Part shown: in pieces, positions 30,494-40,702 of the stretch
Position numbering within the stretch: position 1 is the first letter of the stretch
How the letters are laid out: every line of letters begins with the position of its first letter
Source: a virus
DNA: 63,802 nucleotides
Direction: 5' to 3' (one strand)
IMG/VR virus record: IMGVR_UViG_3300042922_000620
Coordinates: 1-63,802 of that record
Program-made: the position numbers and the translations under genes
Notes under the pieces: generated by a model
The model's database searches: none
What the model was told of the DNA's origin: nothing
Seen by the model: only the letters and a program-made list of their open reading frames with translations

Positions 30494-33007
30494 GTGCTCG
30501 ATCACTACCTCACCCTGGGTGGCAACGAGGTCGTCAACAGCGCTCGAGCGTTCGGCTACGCCACGACCGGCAACTGCCGGGCGTCGTGGCTGCGCGACCC
30601 CGACTGCGACACGATTTTCGACGCGCAGGGTGACGAGCAGTACGAGTACGCGAACATCACGCAGGCGCCCTGGTATGACCCGGACGACCCGGACGTCACC
30701 AGTCGCTTCCTCGGCCTGTACGGCGTGGACATCCGAAACCTCTCGGACTCCACCCGCGAGGCGACCAACACGGAGAAGACCACCGCGGGCTCTCAGGTCT
30801 CCGGCTACCGCCACGCATCCCGCGAGGTCCGCGTCCGCGGCTGGATGACGGCGCGCGGGGGTGACGCGCTCGAGGCGGGGATGACCTGGCTGCGCAACGT
30901 GCTCGAGCCGAATGCCTGCGGTATCCACGGCGGCGCGTGTGGCGAGTCGGACTCGGCGTTCTTCGTGGACTGCCCGCCACAGCGCCGCGACTACACGTAC
31001 TACACGGACTGGGTGACGTGGACGAACCGCATCACCAACCCGTCCTTCGAGACGGTCATCCCTGGCTCGTTCGCTGAGGTGCGCCGGAACCGGTTCACCG
31101 ACCCCGCGGCGACGGGCCTCACGGCGTTCGGCGCGACGGCTGGGCAGTCCACGCTGAGCCAGGTGGGAGGAGTCCCCCACTGGGCGATCGAGACCGATCA
31201 GCCGGTCGGCATCCGTACCATCGGGACCCCCGTCTTCGTCGTCGGCCAGAGTTATCGGATCCTCCTTCGGGCCCGAGCGAACCGGACTCTCACCGGGAAC
31301 CTCCGCCTGGGCAGCACCAATGGGCCGCCGATCGCCATCACGAGCGAGTGGCAGTGGTTCGAGACCACTCAGCCGGCGGGAACGACCGCCGTCACGAACA
31401 CCGGGATCGTCCTCACCACCGCCGGCGGCCACGTCGCCGGTGACTGGGTGGAGATTGACCGGGTCCTCATCGCCGATGGCGGCGACAAGGGGGACTGGTT
31501 CAGTGGAGCCTCCCCGACCACCGACTCCGACCTGGACTACGTCTGGGTGGGCGCCGCCAACGCCAGCGCGAGCGTGCTGCAAGGCGCTAGGGTGGCCGGG
31601 CAGCCGTCCAGCGCTCAGCAGTGCGCGGCGGTGTGGTCCACTCAGTGGGCGGCGAGCCGCGCGGCCTCTGTGCGCGTCATCCCGACAGGGTCGGGGAACA
31701 ACTCCACGTACTACGCCACGCTGGCCACCCTCGGCCTGGAGACGGGCAAGACCTACACCGCCCTCGTGACCGCCAGGCTTGCGGCCCCTCAGATCGGATC
31801 CCTCAACCCCCGTGCCCGCTCGCTGTCGCTCAATGTCGGCGACGTCGTATCCCAGGCGCCCAACACTGCAGGCACTCACCCCCTCCGCATCACGTTCACC
31901 ATCGATGGCACCATCATCACAACCGCGGCAACCCTGTCGCTCTACAACGGAGCGGCGGCAGGTAACGGGGAGGTCTGGTTCGACGACTTCCTGATCGTCG
32001 AAGGTGAGTATCTCGACGGCTACTTCGACGGCGACACACCGGATGACCCCGGCACCGACGGCCTCGAGCCGCTCTACCGCTATGCCTGGACCGGCGCAGT
32101 GGACGCCTCCACCTCGACGTACGAGGAGCGCGTGTTCTACATCGGGCCCGAGCCGGACGAGACGTACTATCCGTTCGTCGACGAGTGGCGCCGATACCTG
32201 CACAGCGTCCGATGCATCTCCGGCCCGTTCACGGTCCAGGAGGCGGTGTCGGAGGATGGCATGCACGTCGGGCGCCTGGTCGAGTTCACCCTGCTCGCGG
32301 AGGTGCCATGGGTGTTCGGCATCACGAAGGAGATCGAGGTCCCACCGACCGTGCCGGGCGTGATGCAGGACATCGCCTACAACCTGTTCCCGTTCCCCAG
32401 CATGGAACTCACGGCAGGGGCCGCGTTCCCGGTGGCCATCAACTACGCGACGAACCCGAGCCTCGAAACGAACGCCACGCAGTGGTCAGCGTCCGTGGGT
32501 CTCAACTCCGGGAGTGCTCCTGACGCTTACTTCACCAGCGGCCGCGTCACCGGCGAACTCGCCGCCGCCGGCGCCGGGGTGGCATCCATGCGCGCCCGGA
32601 TCCTCGGCAACGGGTCGACGGCCGCCAGCGGTCAGGCGCGCATGCAGATCTACATGACCCAGAGCCTCGCGGCCATCGACCCCGAGGAGCGCCCATCGTT
32701 CAGTATCTGGGTGGCAGGCGTCTCGGTCGGAGGTGCGACGGGCGCACAGATCGTCTCGATCAAGGGATCCGTCGAACTGGGGACAGGGGACCCCACCCCC
32801 GATCTCATCCTCGATATGGGCACGATCACCAGCCCTACCGATATCGCAGGCCACGTCTTCACCGCGCCGTCGACCGAGATCCCGGCCGGGGTTACGCAGG
32901 CGGTCATCTACATCACGGCCACCGTGAACTGGTCCTCGAGCGCGACGCCCGCCAGCAACTCGGACATCCGCATCTATGCTGATGCCGTGGCCATCACCGT
33001 GCCGTAA
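30494..33007 (+). CDS. Minor tail protein (Dit-like) with carbohydrate-binding-like modules
   Basis: 837 residues, GTG start after AGGAGGGA. N-terminal about 1-180 resembles actinophage distal-tail proteins. Inserted beta modules begin at TNRITNPSFET (about 175) and NRFTDPAATGL; each ends with a recurring tag such as GYFDGDTPDDPGTDG before YRYAWTGAVDASTS. The C-terminal part continues with more CBM-like beta modules (INYATNPSLETNATQW). Likely tail-tip hub or ring carrying glycan-binding domains. Confidence 0.8.
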   Translation: MLDHYLTLGGNEVVNSARAFGYATTGNCRASWLRDPDCDTIFDAQGDEQYEYANITQAPWYDPDDPDVTSRFLGLYGVDIRNLSDSTREATNTEKTTAGSQVSGYRHASREVRVRGWMTARGGDALEAGMTWLRNVLEPNACGIHGGACGESDSAFFVDCPPQRRDYTYYTDWVTWTNRITNPSFETVIPGSFAEVRRNRFTDPAATGLTAFGATAGQSTLSQVGGVPHWAIETDQPVGIRTIGTPVFVVGQSYRILLRARANRTLTGNLRLGSTNGPPIAITSEWQWFETTQPAGTTAVTNTGIVLTTAGGHVAGDWVEIDRVLIADGGDKGDWFSGASPTTDSDLDYVWVGAANASASVLQGARVAGQPSSAQQCAAVWSTQWAASRAASVRVIPTGSGNNSTYYATLATLGLETGKTYTALVTARLAAPQIGSLNPRARSLSLNVGDVVSQAPNTAGTHPLRITFTIDGTIITTAATLSLYNGAAAGNGEVWFDDFLIVEGEYLDGYFDGDTPDDPGTDGLEPLYRYAWTGAVDASTSTYEERVFYIGPEPDETYYPFVDEWRRYLHSVRCISGPFTVQEAVSEDGMHVGRLVEFTLLAEVPWVFGITKEIEVPPTVPGVMQDIAYNLFPFPSMELTAGAAFPVAINYATNPSLETNATQWSASVGLNSGSAPDAYFTSGRVTGELAAAGAGVASMRARILGNGSTAASGQARMQIYMTQSLAAIDPEERPSFSIWVAGVSVGGATGAQIVSIKGSVELGTGDPTPDLILDMGTITSPTDIAGHVFTAPSTEIPAGVTQAVIYITATVNWSSSATPASNSDIRIYADAVAITVP

Positions 33008-33021
33008 GGGGGAGATCTGAC

Positions 33022-35148
33022 ATGGTAACGATCGGCCCTCTGAATAAGACGCAGCCGGCCACCCAGTTCTGGATGGACGCCTACGCCTCCTCATCGAACA
33101 GCAGTGGCACCAATGTGCACATCGTGCTGCGCGCGTACAACGGACCTGGCGGCACCACTGGATCGCAGTACAACGGCTCCGGTGAGCATGTCGGCACGAT
33201 CGATGGTGTCGGTGGGGCGGTGGTCCGGGCGAGCACCCCCTTCCTGCCCGGCGGCTACCAGAACGGGCAACTGCGCTGGGAGCACCACGGCGATATCTTC
33301 GTGGGGCATGCCGGGGCTATCGACGTCACGGTGCGCATGCGCACGACGTACGGCAACGTCAACGAGTCGCACACCGCCACGCTTAGCCTGGCGGCCGTCG
33401 CCAGCGTCCCCCCGGCGCCCACTCAGCACCAGCCCTCGAACATCACGCCGACCTCGATGCGGGTCACATTCAGTGGCAACGGCGACGGTGGGCGGCCGAT
33501 CATCGGGTGGGAACTCTGGCGGGCGACCGACCCGAACTTCACCCAGAACGTCGTCAGCATCACCTCGAGCGGCACCTCGGATGTCGGCGGCCTGACGCCT
33601 GGCACCACGTACTACTGGAAGTCTCGGGGCCGCAACGAACTGGGCCTGGGTCCGTTCTCGAACACGGTGTCGCAAGCGACGCTGCCCGCGGTCGCGCCAG
33701 GCGTGACGATCACGCCGTCGCTGTCTGGGACATCGGCGACGATCACCCTGACACCGCCGGGTGGCGCGACCGGCGTCACCAAGTACCGCGTTGAGCGCCG
33801 CATTGGCTCGGGCGCGGTCACGGCCGTCGAGCAGGCGAACTCGCCGATCGTGATCCCTGGCCTCTCGCCGGGTCAGACCTACCAGTGGCGCGCGAGCGCA
33901 TTCTTCGGGACCTATCAGAGCCCGATGTCGGACTGGACGCCGGTCCAGCAGCCGAACCCGAACACGAACCCCGGCGACTACTTCGACGGCAACTCGGCCC
34001 CTCGCACGGACATCACCTTCGGGTGGCTTGGCACGGCAAACCTGTCCGCATCTCGCGCGCTCGGCGTGCCGGTGCGAGGGTGGTACGGCCCCGGGGGGCC
34101 AGTTCAGCGCGTCACCGGTGGCCGCTCCGGCGGGTTCTACGGCCGCTACACGTTCCTGGCGGATCAGAGCGGACCTGGCGGCGCCTCCTCCAACATCTCC
34201 CCCGACGTCGGCGTCTTCGTCCCCGTGGAGGAGAACGCCACTTACGTCGCCAGCATGTATGTGCGCCCGTCACGCACCCAGCGGCTCGTGATGGACATCC
34301 TGTGGTGGGACGAGTTCGACGTCTTCGTGAGCCTCTCGACAGGCATCCCGGCCGTCGTGGATGACACGACAGGGTGGACTCGCGTCTGGGTCTCCGACCG
34401 CGCACCGCTCGGGGCGGCGAAGATGAGTTTCCGCCTCTACGACACGGCAGGTGATGATTGGTCCGCGTGGCTCTCGGGCGACACGCTGGACATCGACGAC
34501 GCCATGGTGTCACTGGCCACCCTGTTCCCGTACTTCTCTGGCGATACACCCGACTCCACCGAGTTCGACTACGAGTGGCTCGGGCTGCCGAACGAGTCGG
34601 TCTCGGCGCGCAACGAACTGCCCGCTCAGTTCGTCGACCTGCTGGCCGATCCGGACTGCCCCCCGCTGCCGCAGCCGCCCTCCCTGCCGTCGATCCCGAA
34701 CGAGTGCATCGACGAGACGGGGACCTGGCGCCGTTACCTGCTGACCATCCCGGCCACGGAGGTGCGGTTGTGGTCCTCGACGCTGCCGACGCTGCTGCTG
34801 CGCACCGGCAGCCAGGCCGAGCGCCAGGTCCGCATCCGCTACTACGCCAACCCGGACGGCCTGGCGCCGGAGGAGGTCATTGAGGACGGCTGGGAGTCGG
34901 AGCAGATCCTGACCTATATCCCGCCGCTGACCGAGATCCGCCTCGACGGCGTCACGCAGCGCGTGACCGCGGCCGTCGGCGGCAACGCGCCCGTCTCGGG
35001 CAACCGGCTGCTGTACGGCACCGGCGGCGTGCCGGCGACCTGGCCGGAACTTCGCTGCGGCATCGGCTACGCCCTTACGCTGGACGTACCCCTGGATGCC
35101 CCCGCCGGAAACCTCGAGACGCGCATCCTCGTCACCCAGAGGATGTGA
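33022..35148 (+). CDS. Minor tail protein with fibronectin-III domains
   Basis: 708 residues. N-terminal beta domain, then two Fn3-type domains at about 130-225 and 225-310 (TPTSMRVTFSGNGDGGRPII; LTPGTTYYWKSRGRNELGLG), CBM-like modules ending GDYFDGNSAPRTDITFGWLG and YFSGDTPDSTEFDYEWLG, and a conserved C-terminal tail-protein domain from about 590. It continues the minor-tail operon; probable host surface contact. Confidence 0.8.
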   Translation: MVTIGPLNKTQPATQFWMDAYASSSNSSGTNVHIVLRAYNGPGGTTGSQYNGSGEHVGTIDGVGGAVVRASTPFLPGGYQNGQLRWEHHGDIFVGHAGAIDVTVRMRTTYGNVNESHTATLSLAAVASVPPAPTQHQPSNITPTSMRVTFSGNGDGGRPIIGWELWRATDPNFTQNVVSITSSGTSDVGGLTPGTTYYWKSRGRNELGLGPFSNTVSQATLPAVAPGVTITPSLSGTSATITLTPPGGATGVTKYRVERRIGSGAVTAVEQANSPIVIPGLSPGQTYQWRASAFFGTYQSPMSDWTPVQQPNPNTNPGDYFDGNSAPRTDITFGWLGTANLSASRALGVPVRGWYGPGGPVQRVTGGRSGGFYGRYTFLADQSGPGGASSNISPDVGVFVPVEENATYVASMYVRPSRTQRLVMDILWWDEFDVFVSLSTGIPAVVDDTTGWTRVWVSDRAPLGAAKMSFRLYDTAGDDWSAWLSGDTLDIDDAMVSLATLFPYFSGDTPDSTEFDYEWLGLPNESVSARNELPAQFVDLLADPDCPPLPQPPSLPSIPNECIDETGTWRRYLLTIPATEVRLWSSTLPTLLLRTGSQAERQVRIRYYANPDGLAPEEVIEDGWESEQILTYIPPLTEIRLDGVTQRVTAAVGGNAPVSGNRLLYGTGGVPATWPELRCGIGYALTLDVPLDAPAGNLETRILVTQRM

Positions 35149-35150
35149 GC

Positions 35151-36320
35151 ATGGCCACGAGCGCGAACTGCGTGCAGCACCACTCGGCGTTCATCTACGA
35201 CAGGGGTGGCTCCCGGCTCGTGGATGAGGTGGTGGATCTCTCCCAGGTGCAGTGGTCCCGCGTGCGCGACAACGTCAGCGAGGCGATGATCCGCATCGAG
35301 GGTGAGTCGTGCGGCGCGAACGCGGCTATCCTCAACCAGGCGCGGTCGCACCGACACGAGATGGTGATCTTCCGTGGGACTGAGCGCGTGTGGGAGGGAC
35401 CCCTACACCGGATCTCCTCGCACTCCACGTTCGCCGAGTTCCACGCCAAGGACGTGCTCTCGTATGTCAACGCTCAGCCCCTCACGCAGGTCTACTCCAA
35501 CCGGACGGTCGACGGCGTCGACCACTCCGACACAGTGACAGGCCGCATCGAGAAGATCCTGCAGTACGAACTGGCCAACGGGCGCACCATGACGGTGCCC
35601 GGCGGCGGCTCCGTGGTGCTTCCCGGGTGGGAGGAACTCGACCCGCCGATCAACGTCCTGCCCCACCTGGACGTGCGCCACTTCGTCAACGAGGCGCGCA
35701 CCGCCATGGAGACCGGCGCGTACGAGATGTCGGTGGGCATGCACCTGCAGAACCTCGCACGCTCCTCCGGGATCGACTTCACGGTCATCGGCCGGCGCAT
35801 CATCATCTGGGACGTGTCGCGCCATATCGGCGTTCTGAACACGATGACGCGCGAGGACTTCTCCGGCGACGTGATCGTGACCGAGTACGGTGCGGACCAC
35901 ACGCAGGCGGCCTACTCGATCGGTCAGGACGGCTCCTACGGTCAGGCGCTCAACACTGACAACCTCGACTTCTACGGGCCGTGGACGTCGATGTACACGG
36001 TCTACAACGAGGAGGGAACCGACGCTCCCTCACAGTCCGAACTGGACTCGCAGGCCAGCCGCAACCTCACTGGCCGCAGCCCGGCGCCCATCGAGGTGCG
36101 GGTGCCTGACAATTCGACGATCTTCCTCTCGGAGGACATCCCCATCAACCGGCTCGTCCCGGGCGTCCAGGTGCCGCTGCGTGCCACGCTCAACGCGCGC
36201 TCGCTGGCGCAGCAGCAGAAGATCGACATCGTCCGCGTGACCGAGACGGCCACGAACGAGAATGTGCAGATCACGCTCACCCCGGCGACCAAGCCCGACA
36301 GCGATGTGGAGGAGCCGTGA
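35151..36320 (+). CDS. Minor tail protein, gp37-like hub
   Basis: 389 residues from the ATG at 35151 (AGAGGA seven bases upstream). The first 110 residues (WSRVRDNVSEAMIRIEGESC; VWEGPLHRISSHSTFAEFHA) and a later helical-beta domain with MSVGMHLQNLARSSGIDFTV match the Pepy6-gp37-like tail family. Likely part of the tail-tip hub. Its stop overlaps the next GTG. Confidence 0.78.
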   Translation: MATSANCVQHHSAFIYDRGGSRLVDEVVDLSQVQWSRVRDNVSEAMIRIEGESCGANAAILNQARSHRHEMVIFRGTERVWEGPLHRISSHSTFAEFHAKDVLSYVNAQPLTQVYSNRTVDGVDHSDTVTGRIEKILQYELANGRTMTVPGGGSVVLPGWEELDPPINVLPHLDVRHFVNEARTAMETGAYEMSVGMHLQNLARSSGIDFTVIGRRIIIWDVSRHIGVLNTMTREDFSGDVIVTEYGADHTQAAYSIGQDGSYGQALNTDNLDFYGPWTSMYTVYNEEGTDAPSQSELDSQASRNLTGRSPAPIEVRVPDNSTIFLSEDIPINRLVPGVQVPLRATLNARSLAQQQKIDIVRVTETATNENVQITLTPATKPDSDVEEP

Positions 36321-37117
36321 CCGATCCATTCGCCCGCACTCCCAACGGGTTCCTCGAGCGCCTGGTGCAGCGGGTGGGCTCGCTCGAGCACCGCATCGCT
36401 CGGGGCCTCTCGCTGCCAAATCGCTTGGTCGATATCGGGCGCGGTACCACGGCCGAGCGGGACGCGTTGTTCGGTGATGTCGCACTGTTCACGACCCCCG
36501 AGAAGATCGCGCTGGCGAATCGGAGGGTCATCTGGTTCAACATCGACAAGGACTGGGAGGAGTCGTTCTACGCGCCTGTCGGCTGGGCCAGTCAAGGTCT
36601 CGTCGTGCCGGGTCTCACCGGCGGTGCGACTTCCGGGTGGTATCCCACCGGGTTCGGTCCTGAGATCGTTCTCGAGCCGTCCGCCACCGCCAATGCCAAC
36701 TCTGGCGTGCTCATCGGTGGGTGGAATGGTGTGGTACGCGAGCGTGGCGGGGCCGACTGGTTCACGTCCGACACCAACGGGGTGCGGTTCCTCCGGTACG
36801 GCTACTACGACCTGTCGTGGTGGACCCTGCAGGCCACTGGAACGGGGGCCGCGGACTATCACACACAGATCAGGAATTCGACCGACGCCACCATCGAGTG
36901 GCGATCCAACGTCGGGGGCCAGCCGCTTAGCACGATCTTCACCAGCGTGGGCGCCGAGTATTCATCCGTCTTCGTCGCTGCAACCGAACGCTTCCGGGTG
37001 CAGTGTGTGACTGGGGCTCTGGTGGTTCACCAGGTGACCGGCGGGACACCCCGTCCTGCTACGCGGGGCCAGATGTTGGTGAGGTATGTGCGCCCTCCGG
37101 TCGTCCCGATCCCGTAG
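36317..37117 (+). CDS. Minor tail / fibre protein
   Basis: 266 residues, GTG start in a GTGA overlap. A helical N-terminal anchor (NGFLERLVQRVGSLEHRIAR, residues 10-29) leads into a beta-rich distal domain with many aromatic and Gly residues (GYYDLSWWTLQATGTGAADY). Typical of a short trimeric fibre. Receptor not deducible. Confidence 0.7.
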   Translation: MTDPFARTPNGFLERLVQRVGSLEHRIARGLSLPNRLVDIGRGTTAERDALFGDVALFTTPEKIALANRRVIWFNIDKDWEESFYAPVGWASQGLVVPGLTGGATSGWYPTGFGPEIVLEPSATANANSGVLIGGWNGVVRERGGADWFTSDTNGVRFLRYGYYDLSWWTLQATGTGAADYHTQIRNSTDATIEWRSNVGGQPLSTIFTSVGAEYSSVFVAATERFRVQCVTGALVVHQVTGGTPRPATRGQMLVRYVRPPVVPIP

Positions 37118-37208
37118 GGCCACCAAAGTGCTTCGCCGACACGGCGAACGGGCAGCATGTTGATAACCCGGAGCCCGTGGCAGAATAGGCCCGACCAGAG
37201 GGGCGACC
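37118..37208. other. Gap before the endolysin gene
   Basis: Contains a small perfect hairpin, TTCGCCG-ACA-CGGCGAA (37132-37148), and then TTGATA (37160) with a poor -10. It may attenuate between tail and lysis genes; no firm promoter is visible. Confidence 0.4.
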
Positions 37209-39068
37209 ATGTACGCACTGCCGACCATCACCGACTACGTCTCATGCTCGAGGCAGTGTCACATCGATCGGCCGACACCGAGTAGTGAGCCCGGCACCGA
37301 CTACGGCGTCGCGTACGGCTCGCCGCTGTTCGCCGTCGAGAGCGGCCGCGTCACCTACACGCGCACCGGCAACCACGGGCCGACCGGCCGGTACATCGAG
37401 TACGTGCTCGATGACGGCCGCACCACCCGTTCACTGCACCTGGCTGAGGTGTGGGTGAAGCCCGGCGATCGCGTGGCCCGCGGCCAGCAGATCGGCAAGA
37501 CCGGCGCATCCGGCAACGGCTCGGACTGGGGCTACGGCGCACACGTGCACCAGACCCTCTGGCCCGGAGCGGCGTGGGCGGCGCCGACGCTCGACTTCGA
37601 GAAGTACGTCGGGGGCGGGCCCATCGCTGGCAACCAGCGCATCGTGGGGCCGAACGGCGTCAAGGGTCGCGCGGACGCCACCACGGCATCCGCTGAGGTC
37701 GACTTCCTCAAGGCGGGCGTGGTCGGCACGTTCGATGGGTGGAAGAACGGTGAGAACGTCGACGGCAACCCGGTGTGGTTCCGCGGCATCTCGGGCAACT
37801 GGTTCTGGTCGGGCGGCTTCACCGACGCCGGCACTCATGACCTGACCGACCTCAACCCGCCGCCGCCTCCGGTTATCCAGCCCTACCAGCGCAAGGCGGG
37901 CCCGAACGGTGCGAACGCCCGCCTGCAGCCGTCGGCCGCTGGCGAGGCGCTGCCCTCGAGCATCGGACCCGGTGTCGTTGGCGACTTCAACGGCTGGATC
38001 AACGGCGAGGTCGTGGAGGGCAACGGCGTCTGGTTCCGCGGCTCGATCTCCGGCAACTACTTCTGGTCGGGCGGGTTCGAGGACAAGGGCACGCACGACC
38101 TCGCGGACCTGAACCCACCGAAGCCGCCACAGAAGATCACGCGCACGGTGGGCGAGAACCCCTCGAACGTGCGCGGCAAGCCGTACACGAGCGTTGCATC
38201 CGTCGCCGTCGAGGCCGCCGGCGCCGTCATCGAGATGAAGGCGTTCGCGCACAGCCAGGACGTGGAGGGCCAGGACGTCTGGTTCCAGCGCGCCGTCGAC
38301 GGCCTGTGGCAGTGGGCGGGTGGCTTCACCGACCAGTCCACGACGGGCCTGCCTGAGGTGGAGGCACCGCCGGACGGCACGGACCCGGACGACGACGAGT
38401 ACACGCCCGACATCGTCACGCCGACGGCGGAGGACTTCCCGGCGTGGATCACGTACGACGAGCGACTCGACCCGGATGCGCTCAAGCCCGATCTCAACAA
38501 GGCGGCGTACGAGTATTACGGCGTGAAGTACGACCCGATCGAGTCGCACACGCACTGGTGGAACCTGCCCGGCCAGGGCGGCACGCACGACGGGAACGTG
38601 AACTACATCCTCGGCAAGGCGGGGCTGTCGGTGAACTACGTGCTGTCGGCGGGCCGCGTGACGCTCATGGTGCCGCTGCACCTGATCGCGGCCACCACTG
38701 GGCAACGCAATCCGTTCGCGTGGAAGTCGGAGAACGACCCGCTTATCACGGTCCCGGGCTCCGATCTCGGCTACAAGACGTCGGGCTATCTGCATTACAT
38801 CGTGGAGAAGTTGAACCCGCGCCTGCGCGAGGAGGCCATCCGGCTGCACAAGGAGTTCTACGAGACGTCGTGCTCTGACATCAACACCGCGAAGGTGCGC
38901 GAATTCGCCGAGATGTTCCACTCCGGCGCGCTCGACCCCGCTACCGGGCAGCCGCCGGTGGGCCCTGAACCCGAGACCGTGACGATCAGCCACGCCGACG
39001 CCGAGGAGGTGCTGGCCGCAGCCGAGTACACCGCGACGGTCATGCGCGGTGCGCTCGGAGCGAAGTGA
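37209..39068 (+). CDS. Endolysin: M23 peptidase, three SH3-like repeats, amidase-like end
   Basis: 619 residues. About 1-135 is an M23/LytM endopeptidase: TDYGVAYGSPLFAVESGRVT, LHLAEVWVKPGDRVARGQQIG and the zinc HxH in YGAHVHQTLW. Three repeats follow (about 143-215, 225-300, 302-385), each with VWFRG-x(2-4)-NWFWSGGF-like cores, probable wall binding. Residues about 430-550 resemble an amidase-2 fold (ESHTHWWNLPGQGGTHDGNV; SVNYVLSAGRVTLMVPL) but lack the second zinc histidine usually seen as WHAG (here ATTGQRN). No signal peptide, so release depends on the holin. Confidence 0.87.
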   Translation: MYALPTITDYVSCSRQCHIDRPTPSSEPGTDYGVAYGSPLFAVESGRVTYTRTGNHGPTGRYIEYVLDDGRTTRSLHLAEVWVKPGDRVARGQQIGKTGASGNGSDWGYGAHVHQTLWPGAAWAAPTLDFEKYVGGGPIAGNQRIVGPNGVKGRADATTASAEVDFLKAGVVGTFDGWKNGENVDGNPVWFRGISGNWFWSGGFTDAGTHDLTDLNPPPPPVIQPYQRKAGPNGANARLQPSAAGEALPSSIGPGVVGDFNGWINGEVVEGNGVWFRGSISGNYFWSGGFEDKGTHDLADLNPPKPPQKITRTVGENPSNVRGKPYTSVASVAVEAAGAVIEMKAFAHSQDVEGQDVWFQRAVDGLWQWAGGFTDQSTTGLPEVEAPPDGTDPDDDEYTPDIVTPTAEDFPAWITYDERLDPDALKPDLNKAAYEYYGVKYDPIESHTHWWNLPGQGGTHDGNVNYILGKAGLSVNYVLSAGRVTLMVPLHLIAATTGQRNPFAWKSENDPLITVPGSDLGYKTSGYLHYIVEKLNPRLREEAIRLHKEFYETSCSDINTAKVREFAEMFHSGALDPATGQPPVGPEPETVTISHADAEEVLAAAEYTATVMRGALGAK

Positions 39069-39439
39069 TGGCAGTAGGGGATGACGGCATCCCGCCCTGG
39101 GTCGACTTCGTCCTGGATCGGGTAGATAAGCAGTTCGACAACACCAATTCCCGGATCGACCGCCTGGTCACGCAGGACGCGTTCCGGCAAGAGCAAGACC
39201 GAGTGAACCAGCGACTCACGACGCACGATCGAGAACTCGGCGAGAGCAAGGCGGCCATCCAGGCAGAGGCCAACGCTCGAGCCACCGAAAACCGCCTGCG
39301 GGCCGAGCAGGAGAACGCACAGAAGGACAGGATCATCGCCACCCAAAAGCAGACCCAGTGGCAGTGGCTGCTCATCATCGCGGGGCCCATCATCGGGTGG
39401 GTCGTCGGGGGTATCCTGCCGCCCATTGGAGGGCCGTGA
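39068..39439 (+). CDS. Coiled-coil protein with C-terminal membrane helix
   Basis: 123 residues from the ATG overlapping the endolysin stop. About 15-90 is a coiled coil ([20 protein letters not shown]); about 98-118 is hydrophobic ([20 protein letters not shown]). Resembles actinophage DUF2746-type lysis-cassette membrane proteins. Could act as a holin partner or pinholin regulator. Confidence 0.75.
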   Translation: MAVGDDGIPPWVDFVLDRVDKQFDNTNSRIDRLVTQDAFRQEQDRVNQRLTTHDRELGESKAAIQAEANARATENRLRAEQENAQKDRIIATQKQTQWQWLLIIAGPIIGWVVGGILPPIGGP

Positions 39440-40179
39440 TGACCGAGGATGAGCAGACGTCGGAGGTGATCCAGGCGGTCACCCCCGGCTCGATCACGAT
39501 CCCCACCATCGTCGAACCGCGGCGGCCACCGTGGGTCCTCTATCTCGCTACCGCCGCCCTGCTTGTGGTGGCGTTCGTGGTCATGTTCGGCTGGGTGTCG
39601 AACCTCGTCGACCGCAATGAGCGTCTCAATGCCATGGTCAGTAAGCAGGCTGACGTGATCGCCGCGAACGACATACAGATCTCGGACCTGATCGACGATC
39701 TGATCGCCTCCAATGAGAACGCTCAGCGCCTCTACGATCAACTCCTGGCCGAGGGCGTGCAGCCCGACGGTGTGCCGCCGGACGTTCTTACGCCAGACGC
39801 GGGACCCCGCGGTCCCGCCGGTGAGATAGGTCCTGCTGGCCGCCCGCCCACCGACGCCGAGGTGCAGGCTGCCGTCGAGCGGTTCTGTGCCGCCGTCGGC
39901 GGATGCCAGGGCCGGGATGGCGTCGATGGCGCGCCCGGCCCAGCCGGCGCGAACGGGGTTGATGGCGCCAGTGGGACCGATGGCGCGCCCGGACCCGCCG
40001 GACCCCAAGGCGAGCAGGGACCCGCTGGCCCACAGGGTCCCCCTGGGCCCGCATGCCCCGAGGGCTATACCATCCAGATAACGTGGGTCGCGATCTCCGA
40101 CGAGGAGTTTGGCGTCTACACACCCCAGCCGGTGCCCCTGTGCCGGCCGACCGCACCAGTAACGGAGGGAACGCAATGA
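39439..40179 (+). CDS. Membrane protein with collagen-like repeats
   Basis: 246 residues; ATG overlaps the previous stop. One transmembrane helix ([20 protein letters not shown], about 34-53), a coiled coil (about 60-105), then Gly-x-Y collagen repeats ([43 protein letters not shown]) and a short Cys-containing end. Probably a trimeric membrane-anchored rod near the lysis genes. Function unknown. Confidence 0.8.
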   Translation: MTEDEQTSEVIQAVTPGSITIPTIVEPRRPPWVLYLATAALLVVAFVVMFGWVSNLVDRNERLNAMVSKQADVIAANDIQISDLIDDLIASNENAQRLYDQLLAEGVQPDGVPPDVLTPDAGPRGPAGEIGPAGRPPTDAEVQAAVERFCAAVGGCQGRDGVDGAPGPAGANGVDGASGTDGAPGPAGPQGEQGPAGPQGPPGPACPEGYTIQITWVAISDEEFGVYTPQPVPLCRPTAPVTEGTQ

Positions 40180-40670
40180 TCCTGAACAAGTACGCCGCCG
40201 GTCTGCTCACGCTCGTGGGCACGCTGGTCTACGCGCTGCAGTTGGCGCTGGCCGACAACGTCTTCACCCCGCAGGAGCAGTGGGAGTTCGGCGGCCTGGC
40301 CGCGGGCTCGGCGGTGGCGATCTTCGTCCCGCTGCTCAAGACCGGGTGGGCTGCCCTGCTCAAGGTCGGCGGTAACGTCATCGTCGCCGTCGCTGGCGCG
40401 ATCGTCGGTGTCATCGTGGCCGGTGGCGAGTGGCAGACCTCGACGACCATGGCGATCATCTTCGCGGGCGTGAACGCGCTGCTCACGCAGTTGGGCGTCT
40501 CGATGCGAACCGACTCGGCTAAGCAGGCCCTGGCGGCGCCGGACGTCTCCGACCGCATCCCCGTTAAGGTCGACGGACAGGCCGTCAAGGTCGTCCTCGC
40601 GCACGACCCGTCGGCGGCCAGCGGGCCGGGTCTGTCGCAGCATGACGACGGTCGCGCGGTGGTAGGCTGA
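40176..40670 (+). CDS. Holin (probable)
   Basis: 164 residues, ribosome site GGAGGGA. Three hydrophobic helices at about 9-27 ([18 protein letters not shown]), 39-57 and 65-85 ([20 protein letters not shown]), then a polar basic C-terminal tail. Location at the end of the lysis cassette, after the endolysin, supports holin function; sequence alone does not prove pore formation. Confidence 0.75.
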   Translation: MILNKYAAGLLTLVGTLVYALQLALADNVFTPQEQWEFGGLAAGSAVAIFVPLLKTGWAALLKVGGNVIVAVAGAIVGVIVAGGEWQTSTTMAIIFAGVNALLTQLGVSMRTDSAKQALAAPDVSDRIPVKVDGQAVKVVLAHDPSAASGPGLSQHDDGRAVVG

Positions 40671-40683
40671 CACCGTTCCCTTC

Positions 40684-40699
40684 GTCCCAATCTTGGGAC
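40684..40699. repeat. Dispersed palindrome copy 9
   Basis: GTCCCAATCTTGGGAC, between the holin stop and the bidirectional terminator. Confidence 0.92.
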
Positions 40700-40702
40700 A
40701 GC

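Noticed and set aside
30338-32266. A 642-codon open frame antisense to the minor tail gene
   Set aside because: Shadow of the Dit-like gene; no motif and no upstream ribosome site or operon fit.
37160-37188. A promoter for the endolysin gene (TTGATA, 17 bp, GAATAG)
   Set aside because: The -10 matches consensus at only two positions; left as part of the gap description.
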